Source: Prevotella communis
GTDB lineage: Bacteria; Bacteroidota; Bacteroidia; Bacteroidales; Bacteroidaceae
Assembly (NCBI RefSeq): GCF_022024175.1
Contig: NZ_CP091794.1
Coordinates: 1,922,001 to 1,986,000 of the forward strand
DNA: 64,000 nt
Direction: 5' to 3'
The notes beneath the pieces were generated by a model. That model was given only the letters and a program-made list of their open reading frames with translations, was not told where the DNA came from and made no database searches. This document shows positions 1 through 7,841 of the stretch, piece after piece. Numbering within the stretch: position 1 is the stretch's first letter; every line of letters starts with the position of its first letter. The position numbers were made by a program, and so were the translations under genes.

Positions 1-349
1 AGCCCATGGTCATCTGATCACGCGCCACCTGCACCCATACGGAGTCGATAGTATCTGACGAGAGGGTCATGATATCAGCTACCACCAGACGGTCGTCGCG
101 CACCACGGCAACACTATCAACAAGCATGTCGCTGAGCACCTCAGTAGGTTGTTGCACAATAAGCCATAGGGTGTCGGCAGTAACCAGGAAGTTATAGTTG
201 TGCGTGTAATGATGGGTGGTGTAGAAAGAGATAGAGTCCATCTGCTCCTCGGTGACTATCCAGGCGTCCGAGGTCTCGGGCGTCTGATGATAGCAACCTG
301 TGAAGAGCAGGCTGAGCACTCCTATTACGAAAAGCGACAGTCTATTCAT
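1..349 (-). CDS. Lipoprotein, partial (C-terminus beyond left edge)
   Basis: A minus-strand reading frame starts at the ATG at 347-349 and stays open to the window edge. It begins MNRLSLFVIGVLSLLFTGC, a short positively charged start, a hydrophobic stretch and a lipobox (FTGC), so it should be exported and lipid-anchored at Cys19. The rest of the visible part (about 97 residues) is polar, rich in Asp, Thr and Val, and matches no family I recognise. The start overlaps the end of the U32 gene by 8 bases, so it is the last visible member of the minus-strand operon. The lipoprotein call is well supported; the function is unknown. Confidence 0.7.
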   Translation of the reverse strand, partial: MNRLSLFVIGVLSLLFTGCYHQTPETSDAWIVTEEQMDSISFYTTHHYTHNYNFLVTADTLWLIVQQPTEVLSDMLVDSVAVVRDDRLVVADIMTLSSDTIDSVWVQVARDQMTMG

Positions 350-2153
350 CGGCGTAAATATTCATCTGACAATGACGGCAATCGAACTCCAGGCGGAACT
401 GACGCCCGTCGCCTAAGCGCAGCGACAGCGGTTCCTTCCACTCGGGTTTCCGGCCACCATGTTTCACACAGCGTCCCAGGGCAAAGCGCAGACAATGACG
501 GCACTGCATGATGAGACGCTCGGCGGGCTGGCGCACCTCAAAGGCATCGGCCACCTGGATACCCTGCTGCTCGTAGAACGCACGCGCCAGAGCATTGGAG
601 GCGTTGTAGAGGTACGGCAGATGGTAAGAGGCTTGAGGGTTGAAGGCTGATGTCTGATGGATGATGTGAGAGGGCTGAGGGCTGACGGAAAGAGTCAGCG
701 CCGCCTCTACAGTTTTCCTTCTGAGTTCTGCCAATAAGCTGCTAGGGATGAAGTAGTTAAAGTTGGCAGGGATATCCACCTCTGAGCACTCAAACGGCGT
801 GCCGCCAAGTTTGGTGAGCTGACGGATGATATTCTCGCGCGGGTCCTTCTGAGCCTCCTGATGTTCGGCCACGATAGAGGCTACAGCATCGCCCATCTGC
901 AGGGAGAAACCATCGGCCGTGGCACGCAAAGCCATGGTGACCGTCATCTTTCGTTCGGCACTTTTCTTACCCAACAGGCGTTCCATCTCCTGGTCGTTAT
1001 TACGATAAAGACGGAGTCCGGGACGCAGGTTGGCCGGCATCTTCAAGGGGAAAAGACGGTTGCCCTCTACCCTATTCACACGGAAGCCCTCGAGCTCGCG
1101 GCGGTCGTTGACGAAGCAGAGACCATCCCCATTGCTGAACGACGCCACACCTGCCACATTAAACGAATTGCCACGCAACTCCTTGACCGTGCCCACAAAC
1201 TCGCCCATAGCCTTGGGCGTGTCGAAAGAGGCAATATCAGGCTGTCGGCCATGCAGGAAATACGTGGTATAGCCACGATTGAAGGTCTTGCGCAAATCAG
1301 GCCTGAACGTATAGGTGCAACTGCCCTTCGAGGCACGCTCGTACTGGCCGGGATGCTGCTTGATATAGGCGTTGAGCAACTGGCTATAGGCCGCCGTCAC
1401 ATTCTTCACATATGTCACATCCTTGAGTCGGCCCTCAATCTTAAACGACACAGCACCCGCCTCGATGAGTTCGCCCAGATGTTCGCTCTGGTTCATATCC
1501 TTCAACGAGAGGAAATAGCGCTGCGCATCGAGCACCTCGCCATCAGCATCGAGCAGGTCGAACTTCATGCGGCAGAACTGGGCACAGGCACCACGGTTGG
1601 CGCTGCGACCAAAGCAATACTGCGACGCATAGCAGAGTCCGCTATAGCTGACGCAGAGCGCACCATGGACAAAGACCTCGAGTTCGGTACCGGGCTCCTG
1701 ACGATGGATGTCGGCTATCTCCTGAGCCGACAACTCGCGCGCCAGTACCACACGGGCAAAGCCCAGGGAGCGGAGCCAACTGACCTTCCCGGCCGTGCGG
1801 TTATCAGTCTGCGTAGAGGCATGAACGGTGAGACCCAGTTCCTGCGCCATCTGACGCACACCCATATCCTGCACCAGGATAGCATCGACCTGTGCCTCGG
1901 CCAACTGCTGCAGCAACGCCCGCGTATCGCCCAGTTCATCATCATAGACAATGGTATTTACCGTGACATAGACACGGGCGCCATACTGATGGGCATACTG
2001 GCAGAGCGTGCGGATATCGTCCACACTATTGCCCACGGCAGCACGCGCACCAAAGCGCGCAGCCCCGATATACACGGCATCAGCCCCATGGTCGATGGCA
2101 GCAATGCCACACTCCAGATTCTTGGCAGGAGCCAGCAGTTCCAGTTGTCTCAT
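342..2153 (-). CDS. U32 family peptidase-like protein (TrhP/RlhA type)
   Basis: 603 residues. The N-terminus (MRQLELLAPAKNLECGIAAI, then GADAVYIGA) is the typical start of the U32 peptidase family, whose studied bacterial members TrhP and RlhA hydroxylate tRNA or 23S rRNA rather than act as proteases. A central cysteine cluster (residues roughly 165-195, with GLCYASQYCFGRSANRGACAQ) and a second set near the C-terminus (CRHC, RC, CRHC) look like metal or Fe-S ligands. The family core is N-terminal; the C-terminal half is the longer Bacteroidota form. Near residues 490-510 the coding sequence contains eight 7-base units (634-689), which give a low-complexity stretch SVSPQPSHIIHQTSAFNPQ. The start overlaps the metA stop (ATGA), indicating co-transcription. 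Which RNA it modifies cannot be told from the sequence. Confidence 0.88.
   Translation of the reverse strand: MRQLELLAPAKNLECGIAAIDHGADAVYIGAARFGARAAVGNSVDDIRTLCQYAHQYGARVYVTVNTIVYDDELGDTRALLQQLAEAQVDAILVQDMGVRQMAQELGLTVHASTQTDNRTAGKVSWLRSLGFARVVLARELSAQEIADIHRQEPGTELEVFVHGALCVSYSGLCYASQYCFGRSANRGACAQFCRMKFDLLDADGEVLDAQRYFLSLKDMNQSEHLGELIEAGAVSFKIEGRLKDVTYVKNVTAAYSQLLNAYIKQHPGQYERASKGSCTYTFRPDLRKTFNRGYTTYFLHGRQPDIASFDTPKAMGEFVGTVKELRGNSFNVAGVASFSNGDGLCFVNDRRELEGFRVNRVEGNRLFPLKMPANLRPGLRLYRNNDQEMERLLGKKSAERKMTVTMALRATADGFSLQMGDAVASIVAEHQEAQKDPRENIIRQLTKLGGTPFECSEVDIPANFNYFIPSSLLAELRRKTVEAALTLSVSPQPSHIIHQTSAFNPQASYHLPYLYNASNALARAFYEQQGIQVADAFEVRQPAERLIMQCRHCLRFALGRCVKHGGRKPEWKEPLSLRLGDGRQFRLEFDCRHCQMNIYADE
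634..689. repeat. Eight 7-base units inside the U32 gene
   Basis: Reading the plus strand: TGAGGGT, TGAAGGC, TGATGTC, TGATGGA, TGATGTG, AGAGGGC, TGAGGGC, TGACGGA. All but one begin with TGA. The block lies in the coding region and keeps the minus-strand frame open. It resembles the intergenic 7-base block at 43438-43479 read on the other strand. Confidence 0.75.
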
Positions 2154-3067
2154 TCAATCTTGTTGATATCAAACGGCGTCTCCTGATAGACGTAGTAGTT
2201 GATCCAGTTACTATAGAAAAGGTTTGCGTGCGCGCGCCAGGTAACCAAAGGAGGCTGCGACGGGTCGTCGTTGCGATAATAGTTGCGAGGCAACTCCACA
2301 TCAGAACGCACACCAAAGTCGCGCTTATACTCATTATCCAGCGTATTGGGCGAATACTCCAGGTGGCCCGTGATAAAGAACTCTCGTCCGCCACGCGCCA
2401 TCACGATACTCACACCACTTTCCTCACTCTCAGCAATCAGTTCCAGTTCCGGATGTGCCAGGATATCCTCCTTGTGAATCTCCGTATGCCTACTGTGAGG
2501 CATCATAAACGTATCATCGAACCCACGGAAGATAGGCATCTGAGGTTGGAGAGGATGCTGCTCGAAGATACCAAACATCTTCTTCTCCAGCGGATACTTA
2601 GGTACCCCATAATAATGATAGAGGCCAGCCTGCGCAGCCCAGCAGATATAGAGCGTACTGGTGACGTGGGTGCGGGCCCAGTTGAAGATATCCACTATCT
2701 CGTCCCAATAGGTCACCTGCTCGTAATCCATGGTCTCCACAGGCGCACCTGTGATAATCATACCGTCGAACTTCTCATGGCGCATCGACTCAAAGTCGCG
2801 ATAGAACATCATCATGTGTTCTATGGGCGTATTCTTCGGCGTATGACTCTTAAGCTTCATAAAATTGATATCCAACTGCAACGGGGTGTTCGATAGCAGT
2901 CGGATAAGGTCGGTCTCTGTTGTAATTTTCAGGGGCATCAGGTTCAGGATCACAATCCGCAGAGGTCGGATGTCCTGTGAGTGTGCCCTTGAGTTATCCA
3001 TCACGAAGATATTCTCACGCTTCAGAATATCTATGGCAGGTAACCTGTCAGGTAATCTTAACGGCAT
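2150..3067 (-). CDS. metA: Homoserine O-acetyltransferase (MetA family)
   Basis: 305 residues, the usual MetA length. It activates homoserine for methionine synthesis in the cytoplasm. The catalytic cysteine is Cys142 in ICWAAQAGLYHYYG, with the family histidine and glutamate in FFITGHLEYS. The family is historically called homoserine O-succinyltransferase, but residue 111 decides acyl-donor choice in studied members: Gly favours succinyl-CoA and Glu favours acetyl-CoA. Here the segment is GAPVETMD with Glu111, so acetyl-CoA is the likely donor. The start MPLRLPDRLPAIDIL is the normal family start. It sits 34 bases after the phosphatase gene and overlaps the U32 gene by 4 bases, so a housekeeping gene rides in the signalling operon. 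Confidence 0.93.
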   Translation of the reverse strand: MPLRLPDRLPAIDILKRENIFVMDNSRAHSQDIRPLRIVILNLMPLKITTETDLIRLLSNTPLQLDINFMKLKSHTPKNTPIEHMMMFYRDFESMRHEKFDGMIITGAPVETMDYEQVTYWDEIVDIFNWARTHVTSTLYICWAAQAGLYHYYGVPKYPLEKKMFGIFEQHPLQPQMPIFRGFDDTFMMPHSRHTEIHKEDILAHPELELIAESEESGVSIVMARGGREFFITGHLEYSPNTLDNEYKRDFGVRSDVELPRNYYRNDDPSQPPLVTWRAHANLFYSNWINYYVYQETPFDINKIE

Positions 3068-3101
3068 ATAAAACTCTTATCTGTTCAAATATTTAATCTT
3101 A

Positions 3102-3848
3102 CTAATCTACTCTAATCGTAATCACTGATACATTATCATATCCACCGGCCTTGTCGGCAGCCTCACACAGCATGTCGGCATCGGCCTTCTTCTCCAGCAG
3201 CGCCTGCACGTCCTCGTCGGCCACCATGTCGGTCAGTCCGTCGCTGCACAGCATGAACGTGTCGCCCGACTCCACCTCACCGGTGATATTCGCCATATCG
3301 ATATAACTCTCCGTGCTGCCACCGCCGATGCAGTTGACAATCTGACTGGAGTGGGTCTTCAGGCCCAGCACATTACTGAGCGAGTGGTCGGTGGTGAGCT
3401 GTGTGAGTTCGCCCTGATGCAAGCGGTACAGACGGCTGTCGCCACAGTTGACCCAGTAATACTGTCCGCCGTAATACAGAAAAGCTACGAGCGTGGTGCC
3501 CATGCCACGGTAGATGGGGTCTTCCTTACCCTTGGCCTCTACAGCCAGACACATGCTCTTCAGCCAGTTGTCCATAGCCTGACGCAGGTCGCCCTCGGTC
3601 ATGTTCAAAGGCAGGTCGTCAAAGAAGAAGCGCAGATTGGTCAGGGAGTCCTCGCTGGCCACCTCGCCACAGTTATGTCCGCCCATGCCGTCGGCAATAG
3701 CCAGGAGCAGACGGTTATCTGCTTTAGTCGTGAAACTGGTTTTATAGACATCATTACGCAACAGTTCTGAACCGATGAGGATCATGTCCTCATTGTTTGT
3801 CCTCACACATCCTACTCTGCTTGATGCTGATATATGAAAATGTGCCAT
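3102..3848 (-). CDS. PP2C-family Ser/Thr protein phosphatase
   Basis: 248 residues, a single-domain soluble PP2C (PPM, Stp/PrpC type) that removes phosphate from Ser/Thr using two metal ions. The motifs are complete: RTNNED near residue 16, ADGMGGHNCGEVAS near 52 with metal-binding Asp, GMGTTLVA near 115, NCGDSRLYR near 134, LCSDGLTDMV near 203 and GGYDNVSVITIRV at the end. There is no signal peptide or membrane segment. It lies 10 bases downstream of the FHA gene and shares an operon with a Ser/Thr kinase, so it is the obvious eraser for that kinase. Catalytic activity looks intact; the substrate is inferred from context only. Confidence 0.93.
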   Translation of the reverse strand: MAHFHISASSRVGCVRTNNEDMILIGSELLRNDVYKTSFTTKADNRLLLAIADGMGGHNCGEVASEDSLTNLRFFFDDLPLNMTEGDLRQAMDNWLKSMCLAVEAKGKEDPIYRGMGTTLVAFLYYGGQYYWVNCGDSRLYRLHQGELTQLTTDHSLSNVLGLKTHSSQIVNCIGGGSTESYIDMANITGEVESGDTFMLCSDGLTDMVADEDVQALLEKKADADMLCEAADKAGGYDNVSVITIRVD

Positions 3849-3858
3849 TTCTACTTAT

Positions 3859-4461
3859 TTAATTTACACTAATTACTACTTTCAACACCACATTGGCTAT
3901 GGTGACGATATCTCCATTCTTGATAGACATCTCTACGTCGGGCTGCAGACGGTGGTCGTTGAGCTTGGTGCCATTCGACGAACCACGGTCGGCTATACAC
4001 CAGCCGGACTCAGGACGGAACAGCAACTGCGCATGCGCACCCGATACGTAGGCCTGCGTCTTGAAGAAATGCATATACGGACCCTGCTTGCGGCCTATGA
4101 CAGCCCCGTTGATACCCACGATGCGGATGCCCAGCGAGTCGTTGAACAGCTGCAGCTGAGGCAGTCCGCCACCACCCATGGTAGGTGTGCCGGGGATGCC
4201 GCCACGCTGGCTGACCGATACCGAGCGCTGGGAGATGCCACGCATAGACATCTGGCGCATAGACACAGACATCGATACATTAGAGGTCTCCTGACGCTGC
4301 TTGAACTCGTCGGCCAGCAGCATCATGCCACCACAGGAGGTGCAGCGCCGGCCGATACCCACACGGCCGCAACGCTCACAATATGCTAAGGCTTTTCCGC
4401 ACTGGTCACAGTAACAGGAATCGTCTTCTATCTCTTCTTTACAACTAGGACAAATAATCAT
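3859..4461 (-). CDS. Zinc-ribbon plus FHA domain protein
   Basis: 200 residues in three parts. Residues 1-45 hold eight or more cysteines in CxxC pairs (CPSC, CYCDQC, CERC, CTSC), a double zinc ribbon. Residues 55-100 are a linker rich in Ser, Met and Arg (NVSMSVSMRQMSMRG and onward), which could itself be phosphorylated. Residues 105-200 are a forkhead-associated domain, which binds phosphothreonine peptides: Arg124 in GRKQG, Ser140 and His143 in SGAH, and Asn163 in SSNGTKLN are the conserved ligand-contacting and structural positions. The gene lies between the AAA+ ATPase (32 bases) and the PP2C gene (10 bases). The inferred role is reader of the neighbouring kinase's phosphorylated repeats. 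Confidence 0.92.
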   Translation of the reverse strand: MIICPSCKEEIEDDSCYCDQCGKALAYCERCGRVGIGRRCTSCGGMMLLADEFKQRQETSNVSMSVSMRQMSMRGISQRSVSVSQRGGIPGTPTMGGGGLPQLQLFNDSLGIRIVGINGAVIGRKQGPYMHFFKTQAYVSGAHAQLLFRPESGWCIADRGSSNGTKLNDHRLQPDVEMSIKNGDIVTIANVVLKVVISVN

Positions 4462-4493
4462 GTTCTAAGAATTTTCGGTACTTACTATTCCGC

Positions 4494-7400
4494 TTACTGA
4501 CGGTCCTTGAAGTCCTCAGGCTGGATAATCTGATAGGTCTCCTTGGTAACGGTCTCAGGCGGCATGTTGGACACACGGATAGAGAGCTGCTGAATGGTCT
4601 CGTCGAGCAGGTTGCGAATCTCGCGGGCGTTGCCGAAGGTCTCGTCCTTGACCTCGAGCATCTGGCTGATGACATCCAGCGCCTTGAACTCGGCTGCAGG
4701 CGACAGCGTGTACTGCTGTTTCTCGGCCATCTTCTTGAAGATAGCCAGCAACTCGTCTTGTGTGTAGTCCTCGATATGCAGTTTATAGGTGAAACGACTG
4801 GCCAGTCCGGCATTCATCATCAGGAACTGCTCCATCTTGTTCTGATAGCCAGCCACGATGACCACGAACTTACCACGGTCGTCCTCCATACGTTTCATCA
4901 GGGTGTCGATAGCCTCCTTGCCGTACTGGTCGTTCTGGTCAGACAGCGTATAGGCCTCGTCGATAAAGAGGATACCACCCATCGCCTTGTCGCACATGGC
5001 GTTGACAATCTTGGGCGTCTCTCCCATATATTTTCCTACCAGCGTAGCACGGCTGGCTTCGATGACATTGGATGTGGGCAGCACCTCCATGGCCTGGAGC
5101 ACCTCACCCATCTTGCGTGCGATAGACGTCTTACCCGTACCGGGATTACCCGTCAGGATGAAGTTCATCGTCATCTGCTGCACACTACCAGCACCCATGG
5201 CGGCACGCTGCTTGATAAACATGCTCTGCACGGCCAGGCGGCGGATAGCATTCTTGACGGAGCGCATGCCGATGAAGTCGTCGAGCTCGGCCAGCACCTC
5301 GTCGAGCGGACGTGATGATGTGCTCTGAGCCATGGGCAGATCTTCCACGGTCAACTTGTACATATCCTCGAACTGGAATCCGTCGGCCACATCGTCGCAT
5401 ACCTGCACATCGGGCTGACTCATCTGACGGACCAGTCGCTCGCTCTGGCGCTCCACGGTCTGGTCGAAGATACGGCGGGCCTCACGCGCATTGCCGAAAT
5501 TCTTGTCGCGACGCAGGTAGAGCTGTTCGAACTGACGATGAACGGCAGCACGCATCTCCTCGTCGAGCACGAAATTCTTGCCCGTAGCCATGTTGACAAA
5601 TATCTGCGTGAGTTCGTCTGGATTGTAGTCCTCGAAATGGATGGTCTGGGTGAATCGGCTCTTCAAGCCCGGGTTCGCATCGATGAAGTCGTGCATCTGG
5701 TCGGTATAGCCCGCCACGATACAGATAAACTTACCGCGGTCGTCCTCCAGGCGTTTCAGCAGGGTGTCGATGGCCTCGTTGCCAAAGGCATCCTGATCGT
5801 TGGACTTGAGCGTATAGGCTTCGTCGATAAACAGTACGCCACCGATGGCAGAGTCGATGAGCTGGTTGGTCTTGATAGCCGTCTGACCAGAGAAGCCAGC
5901 CACCAGCTTAGAGCGGTCGGCCTCTACGAGCTGGCCGCGCGACAAGACACCCAGCGTCTTGAAGACATCGGCCATGATACGCGCCACGGTGGTCTTACCC
6001 GTACCGGGATTACCCGTGAACACATAGTGCTTGCCCTGGAACGTATTGGTCTCGCCACGCTTGATCTGCAAGGTGAGGAAGGCAGCCAGACTGGTAACCT
6101 CTTTCTTCACAGACTCCAGACCCACCATGCCGTCGAACTTCTTCAGGCACTCAGAGCAGTCGACAGCCTTGGGCTCCTCGTAAGGTATATCCTGCGCCTC
6201 GATGGTCACCAGCTGCTCGTCAGACATAGCCGTGATATCGCCCTTCTGCAATCGGCCGGCCTGACGCTTGCATATCTCGTCAAAGAGCTGGCGCATAGTA
6301 CGACCGTTGGCGAAGTCCTTCTCGCGCGTGTCGTACATCTCTTTAATCTTCTTACGCGCCAGTTTCTCAGCCTCAGGCGAGAAGACATACTGCTTGCCCT
6401 TGGCAAACATCTGCATAATCTGATAGAGTTCGTCGGGCGTATAGTCTTCCAGGTTCAGGAAATAATTGAAGCGGCTGCGCACACCGGGATTGACGCGGAA
6501 CAGGTTGTCCATCTCCATGCGGTATCCGGCAGCAATCACCACGAACTTGTCGCGATCGTCCTCCATACGCTTCATCAGCGTCTCCAAGGCCTGCGCACCC
6601 TGGGCATCACGCTCGCCAGAGGCGCTGACAGGTGCCAGCGTGTAGGCCTCGTCGACAAAGAGGATACCACCCATGGCCTTGTCACACAGTTCGTTGACCA
6701 CCTTAGGCGTCTCGCCCTGATACTGGGATACCATCTTAGAGCGGTCCACCTCGACCACATGACCTGAGTCCAGATAGCCGATGGCGGCGAGGATCTCGCC
6801 CAACTTACGGGCGATGGTGGTCTTACCCGTACCGGGATTACCCGTGAGCACGGTATGCATGGAGATTTTCTGAGCCTCGCCCAGTCCGCGCTCCACACGC
6901 TGCATATTATTCTGGACGGTATAGGCCATCTCGCGAACGGCCTGCTTCACCTCGGTCATGCCAATGAAGGAATCCATATCCTTGAGGATATCGTCGAGCG
7001 TGCGCTCCTCGGGCACATAACCCTTGATATCGTCTTTCTCGACAACAGACTCCTTGCTGCCACGACTGATAAACGACGAGAAGATATCCTCGGCCGTCTT
7101 CATAGCCAGATGGGCATTACCGAAGGTCTCGTCCTTGATCTTTATCTGATACTTGAAGTAGCGGGTCAACTGCTTATCGGCCTCCTCTGAGAAAGCGGTG
7201 ATGCCGTACTTCGTCTTCAGCTGCATCTTCACCATGTCGCACAGTTCCTGACAATTGGGAACGGGCAGGTTGAACATGTATTTGAAGCGGTTCTTGACGG
7301 CGGGGTTGTTCTCCAGGAACTCCTCAAAACCCTTGGGCAGACCAGCCAGAATCACAATGGGATTACCTTCCCACTTGTCCATCTCCACAAACAGCTTGTC

Positions 7401-7841
7401 GAGCGGGTTCACCTGGTTTGAATACTTATCGGGCAACAGCTTCTGCACGTTATCAAAGAACAGGATACCGTCCTGGGCCTTCTTGATATTATCGTCCCAC
7501 TGGTCCACAAAACGCTGATAGTCAACAGCATCCACCATGGTCAGTTTGGGTTTGCTGATAATCTGATTCTGACAGAAATAATCACGGATAATCTCTGCCA
7601 AGGCCGTCTTACCCGTACCCGTCTCACCAACGATGATAGAGTTGACCGACAGGCGCACGGTGGTGATGTCCTTGCGTGTACGCAGATAAGCATAGGCGTC
7701 AACGATATTCTTCAGCTGCGACTTCACATCGTCCAAGCCCACAAGTTTATCGAGCACATGCTGCGACATCATGGGTTGGCCGCACCATTTGCAGAACTTG
7801 GCAATACTTCTGTTTTCCTTATGACAATGTTCGCATTTCAT
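4494..7841 (-). CDS. Four-module AAA+ ATPase with N-terminal zinc ribbon (CbbX/SpoVK type)
   Basis: 1115 residues. Residues 3-20 form a zinc ribbon (CEHC, CKWC). Four AAA+ modules of CbbX/SpoVK type follow, with Walker A motifs at about 72-79 (GETGTGKT), 334-341, 610-617 and 898-905 (each GNPGTGKT). Walker B motifs are ILFFDN (126-131), ILFVDEA, VLFIDEA and ILFIDEA. Module 1 has Asn where modules 2-4 have the catalytic Glu, so it probably binds ATP without hydrolysing it well. Sensor-like SRF motifs and C-terminal lids occur in modules 2-4. Single- and double-module relatives remodel protein complexes (Rubisco activase CbbX, ESX EccA); a four-module chain is unusual. It overlaps the kinase stop by 4 bases. 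The target is unknown. Confidence 0.88.
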   Translation of the reverse strand: MKCEHCHKENRSIAKFCKWCGQPMMSQHVLDKLVGLDDVKSQLKNIVDAYAYLRTRKDITTVRLSVNSIIVGETGTGKTALAEIIRDYFCQNQIISKPKLTMVDAVDYQRFVDQWDDNIKKAQDGILFFDNVQKLLPDKYSNQVNPLDKLFVEMDKWEGNPIVILAGLPKGFEEFLENNPAVKNRFKYMFNLPVPNCQELCDMVKMQLKTKYGITAFSEEADKQLTRYFKYQIKIKDETFGNAHLAMKTAEDIFSSFISRGSKESVVEKDDIKGYVPEERTLDDILKDMDSFIGMTEVKQAVREMAYTVQNNMQRVERGLGEAQKISMHTVLTGNPGTGKTTIARKLGEILAAIGYLDSGHVVEVDRSKMVSQYQGETPKVVNELCDKAMGGILFVDEAYTLAPVSASGERDAQGAQALETLMKRMEDDRDKFVVIAAGYRMEMDNLFRVNPGVRSRFNYFLNLEDYTPDELYQIMQMFAKGKQYVFSPEAEKLARKKIKEMYDTREKDFANGRTMRQLFDEICKRQAGRLQKGDITAMSDEQLVTIEAQDIPYEEPKAVDCSECLKKFDGMVGLESVKKEVTSLAAFLTLQIKRGETNTFQGKHYVFTGNPGTGKTTVARIMADVFKTLGVLSRGQLVEADRSKLVAGFSGQTAIKTNQLIDSAIGGVLFIDEAYTLKSNDQDAFGNEAIDTLLKRLEDDRGKFICIVAGYTDQMHDFIDANPGLKSRFTQTIHFEDYNPDELTQIFVNMATGKNFVLDEEMRAAVHRQFEQLYLRRDKNFGNAREARRIFDQTVERQSERLVRQMSQPDVQVCDDVADGFQFEDMYKLTVEDLPMAQSTSSRPLDEVLAELDDFIGMRSVKNAIRRLAVQSMFIKQRAAMGAGSVQQMTMNFILTGNPGTGKTSIARKMGEVLQAMEVLPTSNVIEASRATLVGKYMGETPKIVNAMCDKAMGGILFIDEAYTLSDQNDQYGKEAIDTLMKRMEDDRGKFVVIVAGYQNKMEQFLMMNAGLASRFTYKLHIEDYTQDELLAIFKKMAEKQQYTLSPAAEFKALDVISQMLEVKDETFGNAREIRNLLDETIQQLSIRVSNMPPETVTKETYQIIQPEDFKDRQ

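Noticed and set aside
861..2186. A 441-codon open frame on the plus strand
   Set aside because: It is antisense to the clearly recognisable U32 gene and shows no family motif.
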